Below are positions 8,620 to 18,439 of a DNA stretch of 64,000 nt, in pieces. The first letter of the stretch is position 1; each line of letters begins with the position of its first letter. Source of the DNA: Microbacterium sp. 18062 (GTDB taxonomy: Bacteria; Actinomycetota; Actinomycetes; Actinomycetales; Microbacteriaceae); contig NZ_CACSKB010000010.1 in the NCBI RefSeq assembly GCF_902706225.1, forward strand, positions 24,733 through 88,732. The letters run 5' to 3'. A model generated the notes under the pieces. The model ran no database searches, was not told where the DNA came from, and saw only the letters and a list, made by a program, of their open reading frames with translations. Made by a program: the position numbers and the translations under genes.

Positions 8620-8794
8620 TCGCGGTCCTCCCGCCGTCGAAAGCTGCGAGCCCGAGTCTATCGAGACGGATGTCGCGGCATGCCCCGGGGATCGTCAGCG
8701 TGACATCTCGCACGGTGGGAGTCCGCCCCGCCGGCGTCGACGGCTTCGTCTCGTCGCCCGCGCGAGGTCGGGACGGGATGTCGGTGCGTGCGGG

Positions 8795-8800
8795 TACGGT
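8795..8800 (+). promoter_or_regulatory. Leaderless -10 box (TACGGT)
   Basis: TACGGT lies 7 nt upstream of ATG 8808. There is no ribosome-binding site, so the following hydrolase gene is probably leaderless. Confidence 0.45.
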
Positions 8801-8807
8801 CGCGGGT

Positions 8808-9590
8808 ATGCACGTCGTCGAACGCGGGTCGGGCACGCCGTTGGTTCTGTTCCACGGGTTCGGAGTCGACCATCGGCTGCTGCTTCCGCTGGACGCGGCC
8901 GTCCAGAGCGCCGGGGGGTGGCGGCGGCTGTACATCGATCTTCCGGGGCATGGGGGCAGCCCTGCGGGCGAGGTGGCCAGCGCGGAGGACGTCGTGGTCG
9001 CGGTGGAGACAGAGCTACGCGACCGGGTCGGCGACGAGCCGTTCGCGGTTCTCGGAAACTCGTTCGGCGGGATGATCGCCCGACGGGTGGCCCATGATTT
9101 CCGGCATCGAATGCTCGGTCTCGCCACTATCGCGGGCGTGTTCATCGCGAACCATGCGGACAGGACTCTGCCCGATCGAACCGTGCTGGTGGAGGATCCA
9201 TCCGTGCTGGACGAGCTCGGGGAGATCGCACCCCAGTACGCGGAGATGGCGGTGATCCAGAGCCGGGAGAACGCACGAGCATTCCTCGAGCACGCGCATC
9301 CGGGACTCGCTTCGGCCGACCCGACAGCGGCGGAGCGCATCTCCGAGCGCTACGCGCTTGCCGTCGAGCCCGAGGACGCCTCGCCCGCACCGTTCACACA
9401 GCCGGCGCTGTTCATCACGGGGCGCCAGGACCCGGTGGTCGGTTACCACGACGCCTGGGCGCGGATGGAGCACTACCCTCGCGCGACGTTCGCCGCGCTC
9501 GACGCCGCCGGACACAACGTCCACCTCGACCGGTCTGCGGTGGCCCAGGCGCTGGTGGCGGACTGGCTCGCCCGCGTCTCCACGTCGTAG
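8808..9590 (+). CDS. Alpha/beta-hydrolase
   Basis: 260 aa. It has the oxyanion-hole motif LFHGFG, a nucleophile elbow GNSFGG, an acid strand ITGRQDPVVGYHD and a catalytic-His region DAAGHNVHLDR, which gives a complete Ser-Asp-His triad. It is a cytosolic single-domain hydrolase of the usual size; the substrate (ester, lactone or epoxide-like small molecule) cannot be assigned. The ATG is chosen because a -10 box sits 7 nt upstream; in-frame codons further upstream overlap the divergent operon. It is monocistronic, followed by tRNA genes. Confidence 0.87.
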   Translation: MHVVERGSGTPLVLFHGFGVDHRLLLPLDAAVQSAGGWRRLYIDLPGHGGSPAGEVASAEDVVVAVETELRDRVGDEPFAVLGNSFGGMIARRVAHDFRHRMLGLATIAGVFIANHADRTLPDRTVLVEDPSVLDELGEIAPQYAEMAVIQSRENARAFLEHAHPGLASADPTAAERISERYALAVEPEDASPAPFTQPALFITGRQDPVVGYHDAWARMEHYPRATFAALDAAGHNVHLDRSAVAQALVADWLARVSTS

Positions 9591-9668
9591 GCGAAGGGCT
9601 CCGCCCTCCACACGAAAAAGGGCCCGGACGAGCCGGACCTTCTCTCTTGCGGAGGCGATGCTCTCTTG

Positions 9669-9742
9669 TGGAGGGGATGACGGGAATCGAACCCGCACCA
9701 TCAGTTTGGAAGACTGAGGCTCTACCATTGAGCTACATCCCC
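9669..9742 (-). tRNA. tRNA-Gly (anticodon TCC)
   Basis: Minus-strand cloverleaf of 74 nt including an encoded CCA. The acceptor stem pairs GGGGATG with CATCCCC and the discriminator is T. The D arm is GCTC..GAGC, the anticodon loop CTTCCAA carries TCC, and the T arm GGTTCGATTCC is canonical. It reads GGA/GGG codons. Confidence 0.96.
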
Positions 9743-9817
9743 GAGGCAGTGCGAACTGCGGCATCCGTCAGTGTAGCCGAGTTCCGTACGACGTCCTGAC
9801 GGCGGGGCGGGGTCGGC

Positions 9818-9823
9818 TAGACT
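9818..9823 (+). promoter_or_regulatory. Promoter -10 (TAGACT) of tRNA-Pro
   Basis: TAGACT lies 42 nt upstream of the mature tRNA-Pro, with a CTGACG -35-like box 16 nt further upstream (9796-9801). Confidence 0.45.
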
Positions 9824-9865
9824 TGCGGGGGCCGATTCCGGTGCACGTTCGCGTGCCCGCTTGCC

Positions 9866-9939
9866 CGGGGCGTAGCTCAGTTTGGTAGAGCGCCCGCTTT
9901 GGGAGCGGGAGGTCGCAGGTTCAAATCCTGTCGCCCCGA
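9866..9939 (+). tRNA. tRNA-Pro (anticodon TGG)
   Basis: 74 nt without CCA. The acceptor pairs CGGGGCG with CGCCCCG, discriminator A. The anticodon arm CCCGC-TTTGGGA-GCGGG carries TGG, and the T arm contains GGTTCAAATCC. It lies 73 nt upstream of the trigger-factor ATG. Confidence 0.96.
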
Positions 9940-10012
9940 CGTATCGGTCCCCAGAGACCCCCGGCCTTCAGCCACCGCGCGCTGTCGCGGGAACCAGAGG
10001 AGAACAACAGGC

Positions 10013-11470
10013 ATGGTCACCAGCACCGTCGAGCAGCTGAGCCCCACCCGGGTCAAGCTCCACATCACGGTCTCGCCCGAGGAACTCAAGCCCAACATCG
10101 CCCACGCCTACGAGCACATCGCTCGTGACGTGCAGATCCCCGGCTTCCGCAAGGGCAAGGTTCCGGCGCCCATCATCGACCAGCGCATCGGCCGCGGCGC
10201 CGTCATCGAGCACGCCGTCAACGACGGCCTCGACGGCTTCTACCGCGCCGCGGTGCAGGAGAACGAGATCCGCGTTCTCGGTCGCCCCGAGGCCGAGGTC
10301 GTCGAGCTCCCCGAGCTCTCCGACTTCTCGGGTGATCTGAAGGTCACCGTCGAGGTCGACGTGCGCCCCGAGTTCGAGCTGCCCGCCTACGAGGGCCTGA
10401 CCATCACGGTCGACGCCGTCGGGACCGACGAGGCCGCGATCGACGCAGAGCTCGAGAGCCTGCGGGCGCGCTTCGGCACGCTCGTCACGGTCGATCGCCC
10501 GGCCGCGACCGGCGACTTCGTGGAGCTCGACCTCGTGGCCGCCATCGACGGCACCGAGATCGACCGCGCCGAGGGCGTGTCCTACGAGGTCGGCTCCGGC
10601 GAGCTGCTCGAGGGCATCGACGAGGCCATCGACTCGCTCACCGCGGGCGAGGAGACCACCTTCCGCTCGAAGCTGGTCGGCGGCGACCACGCCGGCGAGG
10701 AGGCCGAGGTCGCGGTCAACGTCAAGGCCGTCAAGGAGCGCGAGCTCCCCGACGCCGACGACGACTTCGCGCAGATGGCCAGCGAGTTCGACACGATCGC
10801 CGAGCTGCGCGAGAGCCTGTCGGAGCGCGTCGCCCAGCAGTCGACCTTCACCCAGGGGGCCGCGGCGCGCGACAAGCTCGTCGAGCTGCTCCTCGAGAAA
10901 GCCGACATCCCCGTGCCGCCGAAGGTCATCGAGGACGAGGTGCACAACCACCTCGACGGCGAAGGCCGCCTCGAGGACGACGTGCACCGCGCCGAGGTCA
11001 CCGAGGCCAGCGAGAAGCAGTTCCGCACGCAGATCCTCCTCGACAAGATCGCCGAGGATGCAGCCGTCCAGGTCTCGCAGGACGAGCTCACGCAGTACCT
11101 CATCCAGTCGTCCGCTCAGTACGGCATGGCCCCGCAGGACTTCGTGAACGCGCTGCAGGAGGGCAACCAGCTGCCCGCCATGATCGGCGAGGTCGCCCGT
11201 AACAAGGCTCTCGCGATCGCGCTCGGCCGCGTCACCGTCGTCGACGAGAACGGCAAGGCCGTCGACCTGAGCGGTTTCGTCGCGGTCGAGGACGAGCCCG
11301 CCTCCGAAGAGGACGTCGTCGAGGAGGCGCAGGAGATCGCCGACGCTGCGGCGGACGCAGAAGAGGCGCCCGCCGAGAAGGGGTCCGAGAAGAAGGCCCC
11401 GGCCAACAAGGCTCCCGCCAAGAAACCGGCCGCCAAGAAGGCTCCGGCCAAGAAGGCGGACGCCGAGTAA
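10013..11470 (+). CDS. tig: Trigger factor (ribosome-associated chaperone / PPIase)
   Basis: 485 aa. The ribosome-binding N-domain includes the signature GFRKGKVP. The FKBP-type PPIase domain follows at about 160-245 ([24 protein letters not shown]), then the helical C-domain. Trigger factor binds ribosomal protein L23 at the exit tunnel and assists folding of nascent chains. The C-terminus beyond residue ~435 is acidic and then becomes a Lys/Ala/Pro-rich tail resembling histone H1 tails. The ATG has AGAGGAG about 9 nt upstream. A strong terminator separates it from the downstream TPR/clp genes. Confidence 0.96.
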   Translation: MVTSTVEQLSPTRVKLHITVSPEELKPNIAHAYEHIARDVQIPGFRKGKVPAPIIDQRIGRGAVIEHAVNDGLDGFYRAAVQENEIRVLGRPEAEVVELPELSDFSGDLKVTVEVDVRPEFELPAYEGLTITVDAVGTDEAAIDAELESLRARFGTLVTVDRPAATGDFVELDLVAAIDGTEIDRAEGVSYEVGSGELLEGIDEAIDSLTAGEETTFRSKLVGGDHAGEEAEVAVNVKAVKERELPDADDDFAQMASEFDTIAELRESLSERVAQQSTFTQGAAARDKLVELLLEKADIPVPPKVIEDEVHNHLDGEGRLEDDVHRAEVTEASEKQFRTQILLDKIAEDAAVQVSQDELTQYLIQSSAQYGMAPQDFVNALQEGNQLPAMIGEVARNKALAIALGRVTVVDENGKAVDLSGFVAVEDEPASEEDVVEEAQEIADAAADAEEAPAEKGSEKKAPANKAPAKKPAAKKAPAKKADAE

Positions 11471-11484
11471 TCGGACCCGACGTC

Positions 11485-11528
11485 ACGGAACGGGCGGATG
11501 CTGCGGCATCCGCCCGTTCCGTCTTTCT
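11485..11528 (+). terminator. Intrinsic terminator after tig
   Basis: Perfect 16-bp stem (11485-11500 with 11507-11522), 6-nt loop, followed by CTTTCT. Confidence 0.88.
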
Positions 11529-11547
11529 GCGAGAGGACGCGACGACC

Positions 11548-12084
11548 ATGACCGATGACTGGGACGCCCGGATCGACGCGGTGTGGGCCGACGATGCCCT
11601 GGACGATCAGGCTCGCATCGATGCCATCGAGGCACTGGCCGCGGAGCGTCCGGCAGAGGACGCGCGGGCGCTGTTCGAACGTGCCGGCGCGTACGACTCG
11701 GCCGGCCGCGAGGCAGAGGCGGAACCCCTCTATCGGCAGACCCTGGCCATGGGACTCGACGACAGCCACCGCACGCAGGCCGTCATCCAGCTCGCGAGCA
11801 CCATCCGCAACCTCGGCAAGGCCGAGGAGAGCCTGGCACTGCTCGCCGCGGAGTACGACAGGCGAGACCGGGACGGGATGCGGGATGCCGTGGCCGCGTT
11901 CTACGCCCTCGCGCTCAGCTCGTCGGGCGATGACCGGAGAGCCCTCGCCGTCGCGCTCGACGCCCTCGCTCCACACCTCGCTCGCTACACCCGATCGGTC
12001 GCCGGATACGCGGCCGAACTCGTGCATGCGCCGCAGCGTATGCCGACGGCGAACATCGGCGAGGGTCCCGAACCTCGCCGGTAG
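11548..12084 (+). CDS. Tetratricopeptide-repeat protein (TPR_5-like)
   Basis: 178 aa, no signal peptide. Helix pairs of the TPR type are visible ([31 protein letters not shown], then [24 protein letters not shown]), and a final helix pair is rich in Ala and Leu. This fits the small actinobacterial TPR_5 proteins that bind partner proteins; the partner here is unknown. ATG with GAGAGGAC upstream. It lies 34 nt before clpP1 but a TAGATT box overlaps its end, so clpP1 may have its own promoter. Confidence 0.8.
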   Translation: MTDDWDARIDAVWADDALDDQARIDAIEALAAERPAEDARALFERAGAYDSAGREAEAEPLYRQTLAMGLDDSHRTQAVIQLASTIRNLGKAEESLALLAAEYDRRDRDGMRDAVAAFYALALSSSGDDRRALAVALDALAPHLARYTRSVAGYAAELVHAPQRMPTANIGEGPEPRR

Positions 12085-12087
12085 ATT
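12082..12087 (+). promoter_or_regulatory. Possible clpP1P2 promoter -10 (TAGATT)
   Basis: TAGATT overlaps the stop codon of the TPR gene, with about 31 nt to the clpP1 ATG, and the leader contains the AGGAG ribosome-binding site. Confidence 0.35.
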
Positions 12088-12118
12088 CAAAGCCAAGACC
12101 ACGGAATCAGGAGTGAAC

Positions 12119-12709
12119 ATGGCCGAACCCCTTATGGCGACCAGCGTCTTCGACAGACTGCTGAAGGACCGCATCATCTGGCTCGGATCCGAGGTGCGCG
12201 ACGAGAACGCCAATGAGATCTGCGCCAAGATCCTGCTGCTCGCGGCCGAGGACTCGCAGAAGGACATCTACCTCTACATCAACTCGCCGGGCGGATCGAT
12301 CACCGCCGGCATGGCGATCTACGACACGATGCAGTTCGTGCCGAACGACATCGTCACCGTCGGCATCGGTATGGCCGCGTCGATGGGGCAGCTGCTGCTG
12401 ACCGCCGGGACCAAGGGCAAGCGCTACATCACCCCCAACGCGCGCGTGCTGCTGCACCAGCCGCACGGCGGCTTCGGCGGAACCTCCAGCGACATCCAGA
12501 CGCAGGCGCAGCTCATCATCTCGATGAAGAACCGCCTCGCCGAGATCACCGCGGCGCAGACCGGCAAGTCGGTCGAGCAGATCAACGAGGACGGCGACCG
12601 CGACCGCTGGTTCACCGCCGACGAGGCGCTCGAGTACGGCTTCGTCGACCACATCCGCGAGTCCGCGACCGACGTCATCGGCGGCGGCGGAACCGCGACC
12701 GACAACTAG
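12119..12709 (+). CDS. clpP1: ATP-dependent Clp protease proteolytic subunit 1
   Basis: 196 aa. Catalytic Ser88 in GMAASMGQ and His113 in LLHQPHGG are present, together with the family's [12 protein letters not shown] handle region. Actinobacteria use a mixed ClpP1P2 tetradecamer, in which both rings are needed for activity, working with ClpX or ClpC. The ATG has AGGAG 6 nt upstream. It lies 28 nt upstream of clpP2, forming the expected operon. Confidence 0.97.
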   Translation: MAEPLMATSVFDRLLKDRIIWLGSEVRDENANEICAKILLLAAEDSQKDIYLYINSPGGSITAGMAIYDTMQFVPNDIVTVGIGMAASMGQLLLTAGTKGKRYITPNARVLLHQPHGGFGGTSSDIQTQAQLIISMKNRLAEITAAQTGKSVEQINEDGDRDRWFTADEALEYGFVDHIRESATDVIGGGGTATDN

Positions 12710-12737
12710 GCTCCCGAAGGCGAAAGAGAGAACCCGA

Positions 12738-13403
12738 ATGAACACCCCCACCTTCGGCGCCCCCCAGGGGCTGCAGATGCCCTCGAGCCGGTATGTGCTG
12801 CCGCAGTTCGAGGAGCGCACCGCCTACGGCTACAAGCGCCAGGACCCCTACAACAAGCTGTTCGAGGACCGCGTCATCTTTCTGGGCGTGCAGGTCGACG
12901 ACGCCTCGGCCGACGACGTGATGGCGCAGCTGCTCGTGCTCGAGTCCCAGGACCCCGACCGCGACATCATCATGTACATCAACTCGCCCGGCGGATCCTT
13001 CACCGCGATGACCGCGATCTACGACACCATGCAGTACGTGTCGCCGCAGATCCAGACCGTCGTGCTGGGCCAGGCGGCGTCCGCGGCATCCGTGCTGCTG
13101 GCCGCAGGCGCCCCCGGCAAGCGTCTCGCGCTGCCGAACGCCCGCATCCTCATCCACCAGCCGGCGATGGGTGAGGCCGGTCACGGCCAGGCCTCCGACA
13201 TCGAGATCCAGGCGGCGGAGATCCTGCGGATGCGCACCTGGCTCGAGCAGACGCTGTCGAAGCACTCGAACAAGACGCCCGAAGAGGTCAACAAGGACAT
13301 CGACCGCGACAAGATCCTGTCCGCCGCTGATGCGGTGGCCTACGGTCTGGTCGATCAGGTGCTGACCACGCGCAAGCGCACGCCCCCGGCGCTCACCTCC
13401 TGA
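12738..13403 (+). CDS. clpP2: ATP-dependent Clp protease proteolytic subunit 2
   Basis: 221 aa, longer at the N-terminus than ClpP1 as is usual for ClpP2; the first ~25 residues may be a propeptide that is processed. The active-site region GQAASAASVLLAAG carries the Ser (in ASAAS) and LIHQPAMG carries the His. It partners ClpP1 in the cytosolic Clp protease. It ends at a terminator hairpin. Confidence 0.96.
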   Translation: MNTPTFGAPQGLQMPSSRYVLPQFEERTAYGYKRQDPYNKLFEDRVIFLGVQVDDASADDVMAQLLVLESQDPDRDIIMYINSPGGSFTAMTAIYDTMQYVSPQIQTVVLGQAASAASVLLAAGAPGKRLALPNARILIHQPAMGEAGHGQASDIEIQAAEILRMRTWLEQTLSKHSNKTPEEVNKDIDRDKILSAADAVAYGLVDQVLTTRKRTPPALTS

Positions 13404-13420
13404 GAGCGCACGACATGTCA

Positions 13421-13455
13421 GACGACGCCCCGGTCTCCACAGCCGGGGCGTCGTC
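13421..13455 (+). terminator. Terminator after clpP2
   Basis: Perfect 13-bp stem (13421-13433 with 13443-13455) and 9-nt loop. Confidence 0.8.
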
Positions 13456-13531
13456 GTGCTCCGGCGAAGAGCAGGGGACCCCGCGAGGCCCACGACGTGC
13501 GGCCCAATGCACCCCGTTGTCGGAGGCAGAG

Positions 13532-13537
13532 GTTAGG
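13532..13537 (+). promoter_or_regulatory. Probable clpX promoter -10 (TAGGCT)
   Basis: TAGGCT within GGTTAGGCTC, 40 nt before the clpX ATG and downstream of the clpP2 terminator. Confidence 0.45.
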
Positions 13538-13577
13538 CTCGGGGGAGAGCGGACGCATCCGGGGGAAGAGAGGCATC

Positions 13578-14846
13578 ATGGCACGCATCGGTGAGAGCGC
13601 CGACCTGTTCAAATGCTCTTTCTGTGGAAAGAGCCAGAAGCAGGTGCAGCAGCTCATCGCGGGCCCGGGGGTCTACATCTGCGACGAGTGCGTCGAGCTG
13701 TGCAACGAGATCATCGAAGAGCGCATGGCGGAGCAGACCTCCGGCGAGGTCGCTGAGTTCGACCTCCCGAAGCCGCGCGAGATCTTCGCATTCCTCGAGG
13801 ACTACGTCGTCGGTCAGGAGCAGGCCAAGCGTGCCCTGTCCGTCGCGGTGTACAACCACTACAAGCGCGTCCGGGCGCAGTCGACGATCATCTCCGCCGA
13901 GCAGCGCGCCGATGAGATCGAGATCGCGAAGAGCAACATCCTGATGCTCGGTCCGACCGGATGCGGCAAGACCTACCTGGCACAGACGCTCGCGAAGCGA
14001 CTGAACGTGCCGTTCGCCGTCGCCGATGCCACGGCGCTGACCGAGGCCGGGTACGTCGGTGAGGACGTGGAGAACATCCTCCTGAAGCTCCTTCAGGCCG
14101 CCGACTTCGACACGAAGCGCGCCGAGACCGGCATCATCTATATCGACGAGGTCGACAAGATCGCCCGCAAGGCCGAGAACCCCTCGATCACCCGTGACGT
14201 CTCGGGCGAGGGCGTGCAGCAGGCGCTGCTGAAGATCCTCGAGGGCACCGTCGCATCGGTGCCGCCCCAGGGCGGCCGCAAGCACCCGCATCAGGAGTTC
14301 ATCCAGATCGACACGACGAACGTGCTGTTCATCGTCGCGGGCGCGTTCGCCGGGCTGGAGGAGATCATCTCCGCCCGCGTCGGCAAGCACGGCGTCGGGT
14401 TCGGCGCACCGCTGCAGCGCAAGGACGAAGGCCCCGACCTCTTCGGCGAGGTGCTCCCCGAAGACCTGCACAAGTTCGGCCTCATCCCCGAGTTCATCGG
14501 ACGGCTCCCCGTCATCGCGGCCGTGTCGCCGCTCGACCGCGAGGCGCTCATGGAGATCCTCACCGAGCCGAAGAACGCGCTCGTCAAGCAGTATCAGCGC
14601 ATGTTCGAGCTCGATGACGTCGAGCTCGACTTCGAGCGCGATGCTCTCGAGGCCATCGCCGAGCTCGCCGTGTCGCGCAAGACCGGTGCGCGCGGTCTCC
14701 GTGCGATCCTCGAGGACGTCCTGGGGCCGATCATGTTCGAGATCCCCTCGAGCGAGGACGTCGCGAAGGTGGTCGTGACCCGTGCCGCCGTCGAAGACGG
14801 CGCGGCGCCCACGCTGGTGCTCCGGCAGAAGCGCAAGTCCGCCTGA
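13578..14846 (+). CDS. clpX: Clp protease ATP-binding subunit ClpX
   Basis: 422 aa. The N-terminal zinc-binding domain has [16 protein letters not shown] (four Cys). The AAA+ module has Walker A GPTGCGKT, Walker [11 protein letters not shown], the pore-loop region GYVG, the sensor and IGF-type ClpP-binding loop (EFIGRLPV nearby), and a C-terminal small domain with KTGARGLR. It unfolds tagged substrates and feeds them to ClpP1P2. The ATG is preceded by GAAGAGAGG. It is separately transcribed from clpP1P2. Confidence 0.97.
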   Translation: MARIGESADLFKCSFCGKSQKQVQQLIAGPGVYICDECVELCNEIIEERMAEQTSGEVAEFDLPKPREIFAFLEDYVVGQEQAKRALSVAVYNHYKRVRAQSTIISAEQRADEIEIAKSNILMLGPTGCGKTYLAQTLAKRLNVPFAVADATALTEAGYVGEDVENILLKLLQAADFDTKRAETGIIYIDEVDKIARKAENPSITRDVSGEGVQQALLKILEGTVASVPPQGGRKHPHQEFIQIDTTNVLFIVAGAFAGLEEIISARVGKHGVGFGAPLQRKDEGPDLFGEVLPEDLHKFGLIPEFIGRLPVIAAVSPLDREALMEILTEPKNALVKQYQRMFELDDVELDFERDALEAIAELAVSRKTGARGLRAILEDVLGPIMFEIPSSEDVAKVVVTRAAVEDGAAPTLVLRQKRKSA

Positions 14847-15086
14847 CCTTCGCGTCTGAGCCCACACAGCGACAGCGCTGAATCGGACGAACGGGGAGAC
14901 GATAGACGTCGACTTCGCCCAGCATCGCGCACGTGGCGGCGGAAGTCACGCGCACCGCATCGACGGCCTATCGTGACGCGGACGATGCCGTCGGCAGAGC
15001 GTGGAGCATCTGAGCCCATGACAGCACGGGGAGAAGACACCTCGTCCGGACGGAGAAGGATGACCTCCCGAGGCGACGGCGCCGAC

Positions 15087-15633
15087 ATGCGTATCGTCCT
15101 CGTACGGTGGAACGGTTTCACACCTGGAAGCGTGCGCTTGTTCGTGCGCCTCCATCCCACGGCTGCGCTACGGACGGCCGTTGGGCACCTTCGATCCGCC
15201 GGATTCGCAGCCGGTGACGACACGTTCCCGCGGAAACTGCGGGATGCCAGGTCCGAATGGCTCGCGCAGGACCTGCGCCTGGGTGAGGTCCGACGCTCGT
15301 GGAAGCGCGGCATCGTCGAGTATCTGGCAGACGGCACGGGTCTCGAGTTCCTCCGGCGCTTCTGGCGCGGCGCGACGCCCACGCTCATCGTGGCGTGCGC
15401 ACGCACGCACGACGAGCGACGGCACGGAACGGGTGATCTATCCGCACGTATCGACGATCGGCGGATCGGACCAGAAGGACACGAACCCGTTGATGCGACA
15501 AGCATTGGCGGCGCTCGACGAGGAGTTCGCCCGAACCGACGTGCTCGTCTCCCGCGAGACCATTCGGAGCATCAAGAACGACGGATCACCGGCATCGCAG
15601 GCGGTCGTGCGCGAGATGCTCGACTGGCGCTGA
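15087..15633 (+). pseudogene. Probable frameshifted gene of unknown family
   Basis: Two reading frames join near 15400-15425. The first, from ATG 15087, gives about 110 residues with coding-like third-position GC. The second resumes one frame over (GTERVIYPHVSTIGG..) and ends at 15633 with helical sequence (MRQALAALDEEFARTDVLV). The junction lies in a CGCA tandem repeat (15396-15409), a plausible slippage site. No family was recognised. It could be a pseudogene, a sequencing indel or a phase-variable gene. The 240 bp before it, after clpX, hold nothing I can name. Confidence 0.4.
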
Positions 15634-15743
15634 GCCGCGCTGCTGATGGGTCGCGACCACGGCCGCGCGGTCTGGCTCGTGCGGCGGCGGTGCGTCCGCG
15701 GACGTCGCGACATGTGTCGAGCGGGCGTGTCGGAGCCTTGCTC

Positions 15744-15749
15744 TAGCCT
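15744..15749 (+). promoter_or_regulatory. Leaderless -10 box (TAGCCT)
   Basis: TAGCCT lies 6 nt before ATG 15756, with no ribosome-binding site. Confidence 0.5.
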
Positions 15750-15755
15750 CGTGCC

Positions 15756-16319
15756 ATGACCCGGATCGTCTTCGACACTGCGACCTCGATCAACGGCTGG
15801 ATCGCCGACGAGAACAACTCCCTGACCTGGCTCTTCGCCGTACCGGGCGGTGAGAGCCCCGATGCCGAGCTGCTGCCTCCATCGGCCACGGTACTGGTCG
15901 AGGGCTCGACGACGTATGAGTGGCTGCTGGACGAATCCGATCTCCTCGTACATCCCGAGAAGTGGCGTGTGTTCTACGGCGACCGGCCGGTCTTCGTGTT
16001 CACCTCCCGCCGGTTGCCGGTGCCCACGGGCGCCGACGTGCGTTTCGTCTCCGGCGATGTCGCCGCCGTCCTGCCGCGCATCCGCGAAGCGGCCGGCACG
16101 GGCGACATCTGGGTGGTCGGCGGCGGAGACCTGGCCGGTCAGTTCCTGGATGCGGGTGCGCTCGACGAACTCGCCATCTCTATCGCGCCTGTGGCTCTGA
16201 CCGGTGGCGCGCCGCTGCTGCCTCGCCGCATCGAGTCGGATCGCCTCGTGCTCACCGAGGCGAAGGCCGTCGGTCAGTTCGCCCGTCTACGCTACGAGGT
16301 GCGCCCGCTTCTCGCATGA
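15756..16319 (+). CDS. Dihydrofolate-reductase-fold protein (RibD C-terminal family)
   Basis: 187 aa. It begins MTRIVFDTATSINGWIAD, the first strand and loop of the RibD_C/DHFR fold, and has VVGGGDLAGQFLDAGALDELAISIAPVALTGG, the NADPH-binding and strand region. Members reduce small heterocycles with NADPH; many are uncharacterised. True folate reductase is unlikely because the canonical DHFR substrate motifs are absent. It is leaderless, and convergent with the M3 peptidase at 35 nt. Confidence 0.85.
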   Translation: MTRIVFDTATSINGWIADENNSLTWLFAVPGGESPDAELLPPSATVLVEGSTTYEWLLDESDLLVHPEKWRVFYGDRPVFVFTSRRLPVPTGADVRFVSGDVAAVLPRIREAAGTGDIWVVGGGDLAGQFLDAGALDELAISIAPVALTGGAPLLPRRIESDRLVLTEAKAVGQFARLRYEVRPLLA

Positions 16320-16353
16320 TGACGTGCGCGCGCCCTTCCGCGTGACGCGCCGG

Positions 16354-18414
16354 TCAGGTCTCGAGGCCGCGACGGTGCAAGAGCGGCGTGACGTCGGCAT
16401 CCCGGCCGCGGAAGTCGCGGTACGCTTCGAGCGGGTCCTTGGACCCGCCGGCCCCGAGCAGCCGCTGACGGAACCGCTCGCCGTTCTCCCTGGTGAGCCC
16501 GCCGTTCTCCCGGAACCACTCCACGGCGTCGGCGTCCAGCACCTCGCTCCAGATGTACGAGTAGTAGGCCGCGCTGTAGCCGCCGGAGAAGACGTGCGCG
16601 AAGTACGTCGACGAGTATCGTGTCGGCATGACCGGGTCGTCGAGACCGATGTCGGCCAGAGCTGCCGCCTCGAAGGCCGCGACGTCGATGTCGGCAGCAG
16701 CCGCATCCGCACCGAGCGCGTGCCACGCCTGGTCGAGCCAGGACGCCGCGAGATACTCGCTGGTCTCGAACCCCTGATTGAAGCTCTCGGATGCGGCGAG
16801 CTTCGCGACCACGTCGGCCGGCAGCGGCTCGTCGGTGTCGACGTGGCGCGCGTAGCGCGTGAGGATCTCGGGCCAGGTGATCCACATCTCGTTGACCTGG
16901 CTCGGGAACTCGACGAAATCGCGGAACACCGCGGTGCCGGCGAAGTGCGGGTAGGTGACGGTGGCGAACAATCCGTGCAGTGCGTGTCCGAACTCGTGGA
17001 AGAGAGTCGTGACCTCGTCGAGGGTCAGGAGGGTCGGCAGACCCGCCCCCGGCCGGGAGACATTGAGGTTGTTCACGACGACGGGCGCGGTCCCGCGAAC
17101 GCGCGACTGGGAGACGATCGAGTTCATCCACGCGCCGCCGCGTTTCGTGTCGCGCGTGTAGAGGTCCAGGATGTAGAGCCCGAGCGCCGAGCCGTCGGCC
17201 TCGAACACCTCGAAGATCCGTGCGTCCGGGTGGTAGGCCGTCAGATCGTGCCGTTCGGTGAACGTGACGCCGTAGAGCTCGGTGGCCGCCCGGAAGACGC
17301 CGTCCTGCAGCACGCGCTCGGCCTCGAACCACGGACGCAGTGCGGCGCGGTCGAGGTCGTACTCCGCAGCACGCACCTTCTCGGTGTAGAACGCCCAGTC
17401 GTGGGCGGCCAGCGGGAAGGGCTCCGGCTCGGCGTCGATGATCCGCTGCAGCGCGGCGCGTTCATGCCCGGCGTTTCGTGCCGCGGGCACCGCCAGCCGG
17501 TGGAGCAGTTCGCGTACTGCCTCGGGCGATCCGGCGGTCTGATCCGCCGTCACGTACGCGGCGTGCGAGCCGTAGCCGAGAAGCGCCGCGCGTTCGGCGC
17601 GGAGCCGGACGATCTCGCGGAGGACGGCGCGGTTGTCGTGCGCGTCTCCCCGCGATGCGCGCGACCTCGAGGCGGTGAGGATCCGCTCCCGACTCGACCT
17701 GTTCGTGAGGGACGACAGATAGGGGTGTCCGGTGAACAGCGTCAGCGTGACCAGATGCCCGCCCTCGACACCTCGGTCGTGCGCCGCCTGCGCCGTGGCG
17801 GAGAGCTCGCCGTCGGTGAGCCCGTCGAGCTCCGATGGGTCGTCGAAGACGACCGCGAGATCGTTCGTGTCGGCGAGGAGATTCTTCTCGAATGTCGTCG
17901 TGAGCGTCGACAGTCGCCGGTTGAGATCGGTCAGGCGCGCCTTCTGCTCGTCGTCGAGCCCGGCGCCGGCGTGCGACATCTCCCGGAAGTGACGTTCGAC
18001 GAGGTAGCGCCGCTCCGGCTCGAGTCCGAGCGCGTCGAGCTGTCCGTGCACCTCGGCGACCCGTGCGAACAGGCGGCTGTCGAGCTGAACCGCGTCGTGG
18101 TGCGCCGACATCAGCGGCGCGAGCGTCTCTTCGATCTCCTGGATCTCGGGCGTCGCATCGGCCGACGACACCGTGTAGAACGTGCGGGAGACACGGTCGA
18201 GCAGCTCTCCGCTGCGCTCGATCGCGTCAAGGGTGTTCTCGAACGTCGGCGCGTCCGCATCCGTCGTGATCGTCTCGATCTCGGCGCGATGTGCGGCGAA
18301 CGCGCGCTCGAAGGCGGGCAGGTAGTGCTCGGACCGGATCCGACGGTAGTCGGGCAGGTCGTAGGGCAGCGATCCCCGCCCGTCCAGCAGGGGATTGTCG
18401 GCGTCCGTCATCAT
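16354..18414 (-). CDS. M3-family metallopeptidase (oligopeptidase / dipeptidyl carboxypeptidase Dcp)
   Basis: 686 aa, usual for the thimet-oligopeptidase/Dcp family. The zinc motif H473-E-F-G-H477 lies in TLFHEFGHALHGLF, and the third ligand Glu is about 26 residues later in the FVEFPSQ segment. The family member Dcp removes C-terminal dipeptides from short peptides in the cytosol. Two ATG codons stand in tandem; either gives the same protein bar one Met. It is monocistronic, divergent from a tiny ORF at 18440. Confidence 0.92.
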   Translation of the reverse strand: MMTDADNPLLDGRGSLPYDLPDYRRIRSEHYLPAFERAFAAHRAEIETITTDADAPTFENTLDAIERSGELLDRVSRTFYTVSSADATPEIQEIEETLAPLMSAHHDAVQLDSRLFARVAEVHGQLDALGLEPERRYLVERHFREMSHAGAGLDDEQKARLTDLNRRLSTLTTTFEKNLLADTNDLAVVFDDPSELDGLTDGELSATAQAAHDRGVEGGHLVTLTLFTGHPYLSSLTNRSSRERILTASRSRASRGDAHDNRAVLREIVRLRAERAALLGYGSHAAYVTADQTAGSPEAVRELLHRLAVPAARNAGHERAALQRIIDAEPEPFPLAAHDWAFYTEKVRAAEYDLDRAALRPWFEAERVLQDGVFRAATELYGVTFTERHDLTAYHPDARIFEVFEADGSALGLYILDLYTRDTKRGGAWMNSIVSQSRVRGTAPVVVNNLNVSRPGAGLPTLLTLDEVTTLFHEFGHALHGLFATVTYPHFAGTAVFRDFVEFPSQVNEMWITWPEILTRYARHVDTDEPLPADVVAKLAASESFNQGFETSEYLAASWLDQAWHALGADAAAADIDVAAFEAAALADIGLDDPVMPTRYSSTYFAHVFSGGYSAAYYSYIWSEVLDADAVEWFRENGGLTRENGERFRQRLLGAGGSKDPLEAYRDFRGRDADVTPLLHRRGLET

Positions 18415-18439
18415 CCCAGCGTAGGCGCCCTATGAAAGG

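Noticed and set aside
15710..15722. CGACATGTGTCG near the DHFR-like gene as another copy of the island operator
   Set aside because: Lacks the TTCGAC/GTCGAA core and the spacing; not a perfect dyad.
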